Origin: Acidisoma sp. L85
GTDB lineage: Bacteria > Pseudomonadota > Alphaproteobacteria > Acetobacterales > Acetobacteraceae
DNA length: 64,000 bases
NCBI RefSeq assembly: GCF_009765865.1
Contig: NZ_LMUQ01000052.1
Location: forward strand, 280,864 to 344,863
Direction: 5' to 3'
The position numbers and the translations under genes were made by a program. Under the pieces are notes generated by a model, which searched no databases, was not told the origin of the DNA, and saw nothing but the letters and a program-made list of their open reading frames with translations. This document shows, piece after piece, positions 34,382 through 42,815 of the stretch; position 1 is the stretch's first letter; each line of letters starts with the position of its first letter.

Positions 34382-35797
34382 ATGCCGACATTCAGGCTGC
34401 GGAAGCCGGTTGTTGCGCCGCCGCAAGACCGTTCCTTCTGGCTCCAAGATGCTGGTGCCGATTACGCGGCGCCGTCGCTCGGCGGACGTGAGCAGGCGGA
34501 TGTCGTGATCATCGGCGGCGGCTATACGGGGCTCTGGACCGCCCTGCGGCTGCTTGAGGATGCCCCGTCCACTCGCGTGGTCGTGCTGGAGGCGGATTTC
34601 TGTGGCGCCGGCGCCTCTGGCCGCAACGGCGGCCAGGTCCATTCCTGGTTCGCGGAGATCGATGCGCTGGCCGCGGTTGTGGGTCTCGAAGAGGCGACGC
34701 AGCTTTGCCGGGAAACCGCCGATGTGATCGCCGAGCTGGAACGCATGCAGCGTGCTGGGCAGGTTGACATGGATCTGCGGCTGGATGGCTGGCTGTGGAC
34801 CGCGAGCTCGATCGCGCAGGAGGGTGCCTGGGACCGGCCTGTCGCTATGACGGCCGCCGTCGGCGCCGCGCGCTTCGAGCCGCTGAACGCAGGCGAGATC
34901 CTCCGCCGCACGGGTTCCTCGGCATCCTATGTCGGGGTTGAGGAGCCCAAGGCCGGCACCGTGCATCCGGCTAAACTCGCACTCGGCCTGCGCGCCTTGG
35001 CCCAGAAGCGCGGCGCCGTCATCTACGAGCGTAGCCCGGTGCGCGCCATCCATACCGGCGCCGTCTGCAGGGTGGAGACAGAGCGCGGGGAGGTTCGAGC
35101 GTCCAGAGTGGTGCTTGCGGCCAATGCTTGGCTGTCGGCAGTATCGGAGATCCACCGGCATATGTATGTCGTCGAGAGTCAGGTTATCGCGACGGCGCCG
35201 GTGCCTGATCTGCTGGATGGGATCGGCTGGCGTGGCGGCGCCTCAATCTGCGATTCCCAGAAGAATGTGCTTTACTACCAGCGCACCGATGCCGGCCGGG
35301 TGATCTTCGGCCGCGGCGGCGGGAGGCTCGCCTATCGCTGCCATATCGGAGCTGAGTTCAACCGCAGCAAAGAACACGGCTGGCACAATCGGCGTGAACT
35401 GCACCGCGTCTATCCTTCGCTGCGCGGTGTCGCGGTCGATTATGACTGGACAGGACCGATCGATTGCGTGCCCGAACACGTGCCCGTTTTCGGCGCCCTG
35501 GACGGCCATCCCAATATCCTCTTCGGGATCGGCTTCAACGGTACGGGCATCGCGCAAACGCCAATCGGCGGGCGCATCCTGGCGAGCCTCGCACTGGAAC
35601 GGAAGGATCGCTGGAGCGAAAGCGGGCTAGTTGGCCTCGCACGCCGCGGCAAGTTGCCACCTGAGCCGTTTCGCTATCTCGGCGGCTCGATTGTGCGCCA
35701 GGCGGTGCGCCGCAAGAATGACGCGGAGATCCTGAACAAGCGGGCAAGTCCTGTGAGCCGTATGGTCGCGCGGATGGTGCCCGGCTCGGGCGAGTAG
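34382..35797 (+). CDS. FAD-dependent oxidoreductase (DAO family)
   Basis: 471-residue flavoprotein with an N-terminal Rossmann motif VVIIGGGYTGLWTALRL near 42-58 and the GASGRNGGQVHSW stretch near 78-90, as in the DAO/PuuB-like group. These enzymes oxidise amines or amino acids (for example glutamylputrescine, sarcosine, glycine betaine derivatives). The C-terminal FGIGFNGTGIA segment near 380-390 completes the FAD site. GGAGGAAA precedes the start. Co-transcription with the ABC permeases is likely, so it probably oxidises the imported compound or a product of it. Confidence 0.87.
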   Translation: MPTFRLRKPVVAPPQDRSFWLQDAGADYAAPSLGGREQADVVIIGGGYTGLWTALRLLEDAPSTRVVVLEADFCGAGASGRNGGQVHSWFAEIDALAAVVGLEEATQLCRETADVIAELERMQRAGQVDMDLRLDGWLWTASSIAQEGAWDRPVAMTAAVGAARFEPLNAGEILRRTGSSASYVGVEEPKAGTVHPAKLALGLRALAQKRGAVIYERSPVRAIHTGAVCRVETERGEVRASRVVLAANAWLSAVSEIHRHMYVVESQVIATAPVPDLLDGIGWRGGASICDSQKNVLYYQRTDAGRVIFGRGGGRLAYRCHIGAEFNRSKEHGWHNRRELHRVYPSLRGVAVDYDWTGPIDCVPEHVPVFGALDGHPNILFGIGFNGTGIAQTPIGGRILASLALERKDRWSESGLVGLARRGKLPPEPFRYLGGSIVRQAVRRKNDAEILNKRASPVSRMVARMVPGSGE

Positions 35798-35954
35798 TGG
35801 CTTTGGTCGCCGGCGCGGCCGATGCGGCCGCCCTGCCGCATAAACGTCACTTGTATCGCCTCGAGGGGATAGATAGGCGTTCGACATACCCGGTCGATGG
35901 CTTTCGGACCTGTGTCCGATGTTTATGCGCGTCGCGATTTTGGTGAGATACGGA

Positions 35955-37313
35955 ATGTTGAGCAAACAGCTCAAGCGGATGTGCATTGGCCTTGTTGCGA
36001 GTGGAGCGATCCTAACGGCTGCCACGGCGAATGCCGGCCAACCGCTCTTAACGCTGAACGGTCAGCCACCTATCATTGTCGGGCATAGAGGTATCCCGGG
36101 ACTGATGCCCGAGGAGACGCAGGCATCCTACGAAATAGCCGCTGACCTCGGAACTGACGCGCTAGAAGAAGATCTGCATCTGACAAAGGATTGCATCCTC
36201 GTCGCTCGACACAATCCCTGGCTCAGCGACAATACTAATGTTGCCGAAGTCGCCAAGTCGAATCCTGAAGTCGCAGCGCGCAAGCGCGTGGTTCCCGGGG
36301 TGAAAATTACAGTCACGTGGCCGCAAACAGCCACTAGCGGGCCTAGCGAGTATTTAACCGACTTGACAGACCCAAGGAACCCGAAGTCAGTTCTGAAATC
36401 GCTGATCGTGGATGGGGAAGATCACACGGGCGACTGGTCAATCAACGATTTTACGTGGAAAGAGCTCAAGACTTGGTTCGGGGGCACGACTTATGACGAT
36501 GCCGCTGAACGTCCGACTGTTTTCAATGGCAAATTTCCAATTCTCAGCATGCAGGAAATCATTGCCATCGCGAAAGCGAAAAGCCAACAGATCGGGCGGG
36601 TAATTTCGGTTTATCCCGAGAGCAAGAATCCGACCTGGAACGACGAGCAAGCCATTGCCAATGGCTGCGGTGCCCCGGGGAGTCATCCGCTCGAAGATGC
36701 GATGATCAAGATCATTCAGGAAAATGGATTGAATTCCAAGACGGCGGCGATCTATGTCCAAAGTTTCGAGCCTGGAAGCCTGAAATACATGGTGGCCCAT
36801 GGCCTCAAGACCAAGGTCGTGCAGCTGATCGATGGCTACGACGTGAACTTTAAGACCGGCGATGTGATCTACAACGAGATCACCGATAGCCGGCCCTTCG
36901 ACTGGACAGTGAGTGGCGATCCCCGCTGGTTCAGCGCGATGTTGACGCCACAAGGCCTCGCCGAGATCAAGACATATGCGGACGGCATCGGACCCTGGAA
37001 GCCGCAGATTGTGCCTATCAAGATCACGCCGTGGAAGGATCGCAATCCGGATGGCAGCCCCTTCGTCGGATCGACATCTCAGGCGGAGACACAGCCAGCG
37101 ACCACGCTGATCTCCGACGCTCACAAAGCGGGTTTATTCGTTCACGTCTTCACATTTCGCAACGAAGGCAAGTATCTGGCAGCTAGTTACCATGGCGATC
37201 CCAAACAGGAAGATGAGGCGTTTTTTCGCCTCGGTGTCGACGGGATCTTCACTGATTTCAGCAATACTGGTGTCGCAGCTCGTGCCGACTATCTGAGATC
37301 ACTAGACCACTAG
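35955..37313 (+). CDS. Exported glycerophosphodiester phosphodiesterase (GDPD family)
   Basis: 452-residue GDPD-family hydrolase with a signal peptide (about 1-28, ending TANA), thus periplasmic. The catalytic pattern is visible as HRG (in VGHRGIPGLMPEET) near 40, the metal pair in ALEEDLHLTKD near 67-77, and the second histidine in ARHNPWL near 83-88. The terminal GIFTDFSNTG matches the family end. The chain is longer than the core domain because of loops near 95-170. The ATG at 35955 has GGTGAG seven bases upstream; an upstream ATG at 35919 is less supported. A strong hairpin terminator follows. Confidence 0.85.
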   Translation: MLSKQLKRMCIGLVASGAILTAATANAGQPLLTLNGQPPIIVGHRGIPGLMPEETQASYEIAADLGTDALEEDLHLTKDCILVARHNPWLSDNTNVAEVAKSNPEVAARKRVVPGVKITVTWPQTATSGPSEYLTDLTDPRNPKSVLKSLIVDGEDHTGDWSINDFTWKELKTWFGGTTYDDAAERPTVFNGKFPILSMQEIIAIAKAKSQQIGRVISVYPESKNPTWNDEQAIANGCGAPGSHPLEDAMIKIIQENGLNSKTAAIYVQSFEPGSLKYMVAHGLKTKVVQLIDGYDVNFKTGDVIYNEITDSRPFDWTVSGDPRWFSAMLTPQGLAEIKTYADGIGPWKPQIVPIKITPWKDRNPDGSPFVGSTSQAETQPATTLISDAHKAGLFVHVFTFRNEGKYLAASYHGDPKQEDEAFFRLGVDGIFTDFSNTGVAARADYLRSLDH

Positions 37314-37336
37314 GCATAACCCTCTCCACGCACCCA

Positions 37337-37366
37337 AGGACCTCGGCGGCCGCCGGCCGAGGTCCT
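37337..37366 (+). terminator. Terminator after the GDPD gene
   Basis: Perfect 11-base stem AGGACCTCGGC/GCCGAGGTCCT around an 8-base loop, 23 bases after the stop codon. The downstream sequence has no long T-run, but the stem is very GC-rich. Confidence 0.65.
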
Positions 37367-37438
37367 GCTGGAATAAAATGCCCGAAGACCGCTGCACGAT
37401 GCCTGAGGCAGTCGGCGCAGCCGAGCGTCTTCAAACTG

Positions 37439-37693
37439 TCATTTTCCGCCCTTCCGCTGTGCGGCTAGGAAAGCGGGGTGGTTCGCCAGCTGAGCAAGCC
37501 TGGCTTGATCGGAAGTGATCCGGCGCGCCTTGCTGGATCTGGTTGGACTAACGCGCATGGACCCATGAAGATCGGACGAGGAGGAAGTTTGCTGTTCGGG
37601 GAGGCGTCGGCGTGACCTATGTCGGGTCGAGTCGAAAACCTTGTCGGTAAATTCCTGTTCTAGCTTTTTGGCTGAAGTGCGAACCGCGACCAC
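37439..37693 (-). CDS. Possible small basic protein
   Basis: 84-residue frame with a GTG start and no clear ribosome binding site. The product is basic with a Ser/Arg-rich middle and a helical C-terminus (RRITSDQARLAQLANHPAFLAAQ). It does not overlap another gene, which is the main argument for it. No family is recognised. Confidence 0.3.
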   Translation of the reverse strand: MVAVRTSAKKLEQEFTDKVFDSTRHRSRRRLPEQQTSSSSDLHGSMRVSPTRSSKARRITSDQARLAQLANHPAFLAAQRKGGK

Positions 37694-37770
37694 ACGGCTT
37701 CATGTCTCTGTCGGCCATGAGGCTGTGCGAGGGCATGCTGGCCGCCAGACGCAACCGGGGGGAGTGAGCA

Positions 37771-38151
37771 ATGGCCGCGGAGCCTGATTACATCACGCGC
37801 AAAACGCGCGAGGCGGTAAGAAGACTGACCGGAGACGGCGAGCTTAGGCAGCGCGTCTTCAAGGTGTGGGTGCCCCTGACTGCCGTGTTCCACGAAGAAA
37901 TTGATGATCCGATTTTGATGAAACGCTTAGGGGCGATCGTCAAGCTTTTGACCGAGGGCGCGGAACCGCACGACAGCACGCTCAGGCATCTGAACGACGA
38001 TCAGATCGAGCATCTGCGACAGGACATCCTCGCGCTTTACGAGAATTCGGTGGTCTATGCGGTCCAATCCGCGAACGGCTCCGTCGAGGAGGAGGGCGGA
38101 GTTGAAGACGAAGACAAAAAGGAAAAGAAGAAGAGAAAAAAGGCGAAGTAA
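37771..38151 (+). CDS. Hypothetical protein with charged tail
   Basis: 126-residue protein of unknown function with an excellent ribosome binding site (GGGGGGAG). The first 100 residues look like a compact helical domain (DYITRKTREAVRRLTGDGELRQRVFKVWVPL through HLRQDILALYENSVVYAV). The tail is first acidic (VEEEGGVEDED) and then strongly basic (KKEKKKRKKAK), suggesting nucleic-acid or protein contact. A short minus-strand gene converges 15 bases downstream. No relative is recognised. Confidence 0.65.
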   Translation: MAAEPDYITRKTREAVRRLTGDGELRQRVFKVWVPLTAVFHEEIDDPILMKRLGAIVKLLTEGAEPHDSTLRHLNDDQIEHLRQDILALYENSVVYAVQSANGSVEEEGGVEDEDKKEKKKRKKAK

Positions 38152-38166
38152 GGCTCAATTAGAGGG

Positions 38167-38373
38167 TTAGTCCCGTACAAGGTTGCGCCAAAACCGCGGC
38201 TCGCCGCAGATGGCGTCGATCTTCTTGGCTTCCGCGGGGTCACTGAGCAAGACGATACAGCGGTGTCCATCCTCGACTTCGAGGACAGACACCGTGTCGG
38301 CGAGCATGCCGGTGGCCTTCATCCCTTCCACGACGCCGGCCCATTCAGGTGGAATCGATAAGATATAGGGCAT
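38167..38373 (-). CDS. Small hypothetical protein
   Basis: 68-residue protein with GAGAGGA ahead of the ATG. It begins MPYILSIPPEWAGVVEG and contains VSVLEVEDGHRCIVLLSDP. The fold looks mixed alpha/beta. No family is recognised, but the composition and start signal support a real gene. It converges on the 126-residue gene. Confidence 0.6.
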   Translation of the reverse strand: MPYILSIPPEWAGVVEGMKATGMLADTVSVLEVEDGHRCIVLLSDPAEAKKIDAICGEPRFWRNLVRD

Positions 38374-38526
38374 CGGCGGTCCTCTCGTGCTTCGGCTGCG
38401 CAATCCTAGCGTGAACAAGCGCGAGGGAATGTGACGCGATGATTGCATCGTGACGGAGATACCCGGCGGGCGCTCCCCGTCAGGTTGCTTAGGAGCTACC
38501 GGACGGGCCGTCGTGATCAGCGGCAA

Positions 38527-38548
38527 CGCAAAACCCTACGGTTTTGCG
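38527..38548 (-). terminator. Terminator after the DUF1330 gene
   Basis: Stem CGCAAAACC/GGTTTTGCG of nine pairs around a four-base loop, 12 bases after the stop of the minus-strand DUF1330 gene. Read on that strand the 3-prime arm contains a TTTT run. Confidence 0.6.
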
Positions 38549-38560
38549 GCGTGTCGCCCG

Positions 38561-38854
38561 TTAGATGGCTTCGATGATCCGGATATCTCGCTCCGCGGAT
38601 CCGGGGCCGAGTATTCGTAGCGCCTCCTGATATCCCGGGCTGTCATAGGCGGCGCGGGCGGCCTCGACGCTCTCAAATTCGAGGATGACCGTTCGTAGCG
38701 GCTGCCCTGCCTCCTTGGTCACAGCAGGCTCGCCGCGCGCCAGAATTTTGCCGCCCGCAGCGGTCAGAGCCCGTCCCGACACCTTGGCGTAGGCCGCAAG
38801 CCGATCCGGGTCGGTGATAGAGCGGTAGACAGATATCCAGTAGACCTTGGCCAT
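38561..38854 (-). CDS. DUF1330 family protein
   Basis: 97-residue protein of the DUF1330 family, with a dimeric ferredoxin-like alpha/beta fold. The segments typical of the family are AKVYWISVYRSITDPDRLAAYAK at the start, GGKILARGEP in the middle, and AYDSPGYQEALRILGPGSAERDI near the end. Function is unknown; relatives occur near oxidative or aromatic degradation genes. It is a single gene with its own terminator. Confidence 0.85.
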   Translation of the reverse strand: MAKVYWISVYRSITDPDRLAAYAKVSGRALTAAGGKILARGEPAVTKEAGQPLRTVILEFESVEAARAAYDSPGYQEALRILGPGSAERDIRIIEAI

Positions 38855-39143
38855 AGAAACCTCCCTGAGAAGAGCCGGGCGGATGGTGATATTTGCCCGC
38901 GGCAGCTTTCGACTCTACCACGCTACGAAAGCACTGGTATTTCTCGGACTTCGATCTCGCGCACTCAAATCAAAAGAGTGCGGGCACCCCGGCGTGGAGT
39001 TTTCCCGCCACACTTGTAACTCTCACCCTCCGACAATCCGGTGCGAGGTTGGCTCATGAGCAATAACGAGCGGCCGGCAGCAATGGCGTGGCGCTTCGGC
39101 GCGAAGGCACTGGCGCTCGTTTAATTCGGAGGGTTTAACGGCC

Positions 39144-39926
39144 ATGACTAAATCACCTGAGGGCGGCCAGCTCACAATGCAGCGGCCGCCGATCGTTTCG
39201 CTGCAAGCATGGGAGGCCACGCGCCGGGAACTGCTTGTGAAGGAAAAGTCGCAGATGCGGGCCCACGACGCGCTGGCCGCCGAACGCCGGAGGATGCCGT
39301 GGATGGCGGTGGAACAGGCGTATGCGTTCGAGGGTCCGAAGGGCAGGGCGAGCCTGCTCGATCTGTTCGAGGGCCGGCGTCAGTTGGTCGTCTACCGTGC
39401 CTTCTTCGAACCCGGCGTGTTCGGCTGGCCCGATCATGCCTGCCGTGGCTGCTCCCTGGGCGCGGATCAGGTCGCGCATCTTGCCCATCTGAACGCCCGC
39501 GACACCACGCTGGTTTATGCCTCGCGCGCGCCACAGGCGGATATCGCGCGGCTAAAGGCCAAGATGGGCTGGGATATGCCCTGGTATACGATTACCGACA
39601 GCTTCGACGCCGACTTCGGCGTGGATGAGTGGCACGGCCATAATGTGTTCTTGCGAGACGGCGAGCAGGTGTTCCGCACCTACTTCATCAACAACCGCGG
39701 CGACGAGGCGATGGGGACCACCTGGAGCTATCTCGACCTGACGCCGCTCGGCCGCCAAGAGGTTTGGGAGGATTCTCCGGAGGGCTATCCTCAGACTCCG
39801 ACCTATAAATGGTGGAACTGGCACGACAACTACACGGCCGAGGCCTCGCCCGATCCGAAGTGGGTCTCGGTATCAGACGCCGGGGAAGCCGCCTTCCGGA
39901 AACTCGAGACGAGCGGGAAGGCGTGA
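39144..39926 (+). CDS. DUF899 family (thioredoxin-like fold) protein
   Basis: 260-residue DUF899 member. The family landmarks are WxAxRxELLxKEK near 17-34, RRRMPWMAVEQAYAFEG near 47-63, and CRGCS near 94-98 in place of a thioredoxin CxxC. Next come a YASRAP segment, GWDMPWYT near 145-152, and the C-terminal WSYLDLTPLGRQE and YKWWNWHDNY. The biochemical activity of the family is not established. It is a single gene. Confidence 0.85.
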   Translation: MTKSPEGGQLTMQRPPIVSLQAWEATRRELLVKEKSQMRAHDALAAERRRMPWMAVEQAYAFEGPKGRASLLDLFEGRRQLVVYRAFFEPGVFGWPDHACRGCSLGADQVAHLAHLNARDTTLVYASRAPQADIARLKAKMGWDMPWYTITDSFDADFGVDEWHGHNVFLRDGEQVFRTYFINNRGDEAMGTTWSYLDLTPLGRQEVWEDSPEGYPQTPTYKWWNWHDNYTAEASPDPKWVSVSDAGEAAFRKLETSGKA

Positions 39927-40034
39927 GCAGGGGCTGCTGAACCTTCGAGAACGGACGGGTCAGCACACTCCGCCAACCTGTCCGCCTGCCTCATCAAGAA
40001 ATAAGCATATCCTTATATGTGCGAGTGACCGAGC

Positions 40035-40817
40035 TTATCGCCAAGCGGCACCCATCGGGCCACCGAGCCGGTATCCGTTCCGGGCCTGTGCTGCCCGCTC
40101 CGTCACGGCACCGAAGACGAGCCCGAGGGTGGCCCACATGATGACCTGCATCGCGAAAGAGTCGATCCGGAAGTGCCAGAGTACGACCGCTGGGAAATCG
40201 GCCGGCACTTCGTTGATAGGCGGCATCAGGGCCGCTACGATCGCAACGACCACGACATAGAAGGCCGTGGCGAAGAGAGCCGCCGACCACACACCGTGTT
40301 TGGGCGCTAAACGCTTACGCAGGACCGCCGCACCGACCATTGCGGCAATCGATAGCGCCATCATCGTAAAATAGAGCTGCGTGCGTATCCCGATGGTGTC
40401 GGGATGCCCGACGGAGGGCGGATTGGCCGGATACTTAAGGTTCGGCACGACGTAGACGGCAACGATCCCCGTCAGAGCCAGCAGAGCGGCGACCGTCCGC
40501 GGGCTGAGGCTACTGCTTACACGTCCATTCGCGAAGGCGAAGACCAGCGCGAACAAACCACCGAACGCCGTGGAATAAACCATGACGCCGGTGAGAAGCC
40601 CCCAGCTCGCCTGCACGGGGCGACTGACAAGCTCCGGCGCCTGCATGTCGTGAATGCCTTTAGCGGCATCCGCCTTGACCTTGGCTTCGTCCATGGCACT
40701 TTCGAAGGCGATCGCGCTATCGACCTGCGGTTCGCCAAAAACCTTGGCGAAACCGAACACGAGGAGCCCTGCGAGCAGTCCGCAAAGCATTCCTCGGATG
40801 AGGAGAGTCCTGACCAT
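40035..40817 (-). CDS. cbtA: Cobalt transporter subunit CbtA
   Basis: 260-residue membrane protein of the CbtA family with about five helices. It starts RTLLIRGMLCGLLAGLLVFGFAKVFGEP, as is usual. These proteins are predicted cobalt transporters whose genes follow cobalamin riboswitches. cbtB lies 11 bases upstream, and the riboswitch precedes cbtB. Substrate assignment rests on family and regulation. Confidence 0.88.
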   Translation of the reverse strand: MVRTLLIRGMLCGLLAGLLVFGFAKVFGEPQVDSAIAFESAMDEAKVKADAAKGIHDMQAPELVSRPVQASWGLLTGVMVYSTAFGGLFALVFAFANGRVSSSLSPRTVAALLALTGIVAVYVVPNLKYPANPPSVGHPDTIGIRTQLYFTMMALSIAAMVGAAVLRKRLAPKHGVWSAALFATAFYVVVVAIVAALMPPINEVPADFPAVVLWHFRIDSFAMQVIMWATLGLVFGAVTERAAQARNGYRLGGPMGAAWR

Positions 40818-40828
40818 GAGTCTGGCCC

Positions 40829-41047
40829 CTAGTGGCAGGGGAAGCCGAGCAGGTGGCGGCCGTCATGCACGAATTCATGCACATACATGCCCTTGATGAT
40901 CGAGGTGGCACCTTCCTCGGCGCCGACGAAGTAGATTGCCAGCAACATCACCAGCCCAAAAATGAGCCAGGGAAGAACCTCACGCACAGGAATGGGTGCG
41001 GAGGCAATATCGGTTCCGATATCGGAACCAATGGTCGTGTTAGACAT
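40829..41047 (-). CDS. cbtB: Cobalt transporter subunit CbtB
   Basis: 72-residue protein with one membrane helix (about 25-42) and a C-terminal metal-binding tail HEFVHDGRHLLGFPCH (57-72) carrying H57, H61, H65, C71 and H72, as is characteristic of CbtB. The ATG at 41047 is chosen because an upstream in-frame start lies in the riboswitch region. It is co-transcribed with cbtA. Confidence 0.88.
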   Translation of the reverse strand: MSNTTIGSDIGTDIASAPIPVREVLPWLIFGLVMLLAIYFVGAEEGATSIIKGMYVHEFVHDGRHLLGFPCH

Positions 41048-41089
41048 CCAAATACTCCCCGGGATCAAGCGTCCCCTTGGATTGCAAAA

Positions 41090-41225
41090 CGCCATGGCCG
41101 GGTCTGACTTCCGGAGGCTCGATGAGCGAGCCGACGGTTACAGTGGCGCGACCGCGCCGGAGTTGCACCGGCTTCCGCACTCATGGCGCGCAAGGGGTAG
41201 AAGTCGCAGGCCCTCAATGTCAAAC
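41090..41225 (-). ncRNA. Cobalamin riboswitch upstream of cbtB-cbtA
   Basis: On the minus strand the leader holds the conserved core: CCGGTGCAACTCCGG (41171 to 41157), the B12 box CGCGCCACTGTAA (41150 to 41138) and the 3-prime element GTCAGACC (41108 to 41101), in the right order and spacing. It ends about 45 bases before cbtB. Vitamin B12 binding would reduce expression of the cobalt transporter. The outer boundaries are approximate. Confidence 0.88.
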
Positions 41226-41397
41226 GATATTCGGTTCGCAGGGCTGTGAGCCAGATGCGCCTCCGTACGATCGACTGGCGGGCGGCGGGTCAAACCGGAG
41301 ATGCAGAGAGCGGCCGACAAGCCCCGTCGGGTGCTCGCCTTCCGCCGGGACAAGGAGCATGCTTCGCCGTGCAAGCCACGCCAGAAGGGGGGTTATA

Positions 41398-41688
41398 ATG
41401 TTTGCATCAATCCGGACCTACGAGGGGGTGACCGATGTTGCGGCGGTTGCCGACGGAGCGAAAACGAATATTTCCTCGATACTTGAGAAGAGTGACGGTT
41501 TTATCTCATATACTCTCGTCAAAGCCGGGCATGACTCGGTGGTGTCAATCAGCTTCTTTGAAACCTACGACCAGGCCGCTGAGGCGAACCAGGCTATCCG
41601 CGAGTTGGTTCGGGGAGAACTCAATCACCTGATGCCCCACCCACCTAAAGCCATCGTGGGCGAGGTGATCGGCCATCTCAAGAAGTAG
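41398..41688 (+). CDS. Small protein with ABM-like (dimeric ferredoxin-like) fold
   Basis: 96-residue protein opening MFASIRTYEGVTDVAAVAD, with ISFFETYDQAAEANQAIREL in the middle and a helical end. This resembles antibiotic-biosynthesis-monooxygenase-like or DUF-type stress proteins with a dimeric ferredoxin-like fold. AAGGGGGG precedes the ATG. It is divergent from cbtB, with the riboswitch between them. Catalytic activity cannot be inferred. Confidence 0.65.
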   Translation: MFASIRTYEGVTDVAAVADGAKTNISSILEKSDGFISYTLVKAGHDSVVSISFFETYDQAAEANQAIRELVRGELNHLMPHPPKAIVGEVIGHLKK

Positions 41689-41768
41689 GCAACGGCAGAT
41701 TCTTCCGGACTCGCCCGGCTGGGCGCCTGACGGCGGGCGGGACTGGATTCAGCGCCGTGTCTAGTTGC

Positions 41769-42716
41769 CTAGTTGCCGATGGCTGCGCTGCTGTTGAGCC
41801 CCGACAACGCATAGAGCCACAGCATCAACGACGCGACAGACAGCAGCGTTGTCAAAGCTATTGTCGTGGCAACCATCGGCTCCTCACATTTGTATTCGCC
41901 CACGAGGATGAAGACGGTTTTCGCCGTTGGCACCGCTGCGCAGATGACTGCTGCGATCGTATAGAGCGGGTCGAGTCCACAGGCCAAGGCGAGGCCATAA
42001 ACGACAATTGGCATGATGAGCAGCTTAACCGCTGCCAGCACCAGGGATGACCCTAGATCGGTTCGCATTCCGTCGAGCGACAGCCCAAGCCCTATCGCGA
42101 ATAACGCACATGGTGTGAGCGCGTCGGCAAAGATCGTCAGATAGGCGGCAACAGGGCCAGGTATCGGGACGCCGACCGCGGACCAGACAATGCCGAGAAG
42201 CGTGGAAAGAACAAGAGGGTTGAGGACTATATGCCGGATAAGCGTCGCACGTTGCGTGCGGCCGTATGTCCTGTTCTTTTCTAGCAGAATGACTGCCGCA
42301 GGAAACATCACCACTGCGACGAAGACCGTGGCGATCGCGGCGGGCAGAACCGCATGCGGGCCATATACTGCCCGAAGAATGGGTAACGCCACAAAGCCCG
42401 TGTTGGTCATGGACGCGGCCATTCCGTACATCGTCTGGCGCTGTGCGTTGCGACCGTTTCGCCGGCCGCTCAATATGAATACAATGCAGAAGCAGATGAG
42501 CGAACCGCCGCCGAAAGCTATCAGGAACCGCCATACCAGCAGCGAGCGCGCCGGCTCTTGCCCAATCGTGACGAGTAGCAGCGCGGGCATGGCAATATTG
42601 TACGCGAAATAGATGAGTGCGTCGGACAGGTTGCGCGATACATACCCGAAATACCCGGCCATCCAGCCGGTGAGAATCACGGCAAAAACGGGCAAGATAA
42701 GGTCTGCAACCGCCAC
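41769..42716 (-). CDS. AEC family transporter
   Basis: 315-residue membrane transporter of the auxin efflux carrier family with about ten helices. It includes the opening LILPVFAVILTGWMAGYFG and the C-terminal AAVPTAKTVFILVGEYKCEEPMVATTIALTT segment, which is typical. Bacterial members carry malate, malonate or related acids. The GTG start has GGGGAG six bases upstream; an ATG between the two is closed by an immediate stop. It lies 99 bases downstream of the epoxide hydrolase gene on the same strand. Confidence 0.85.
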   Translation of the reverse strand: MAVADLILPVFAVILTGWMAGYFGYVSRNLSDALIYFAYNIAMPALLLVTIGQEPARSLLVWRFLIAFGGGSLICFCIVFILSGRRNGRNAQRQTMYGMAASMTNTGFVALPILRAVYGPHAVLPAAIATVFVAVVMFPAAVILLEKNRTYGRTQRATLIRHIVLNPLVLSTLLGIVWSAVGVPIPGPVAAYLTIFADALTPCALFAIGLGLSLDGMRTDLGSSLVLAAVKLLIMPIVVYGLALACGLDPLYTIAAVICAAVPTAKTVFILVGEYKCEEPMVATTIALTTLLSVASLMLWLYALSGLNSSAAIGN

Positions 42717-42815
42717 TACATGCTCCCCATCCGGAAATCAGTCTCACCGAGGGTGATTTCTTCTTGCGCCCGACCTTCGCGGCAGCTTTAAGGAACGATT
42801 TTTGCTTGCGGCGAC

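Larger units (their letters stand above)
37314..37770. other. Intergenic region with terminator and a doubtful minus-strand ORF
   Basis: 457 bases between the phosphodiesterase gene and the 126-residue hypothetical gene. It contains the 37337-37366 hairpin, the 37439-37693 minus-strand frame (doubtful), and the ribosome binding site GGGGGGAG of the next gene. Nothing else is recognisable. Confidence 0.4.

Noticed and set aside
33812-35161. 449-codon minus-strand open frame across permease and FAD oxidoreductase genes
   Set aside because: It spans two well-supported plus-strand genes and has no recognisable protein features.
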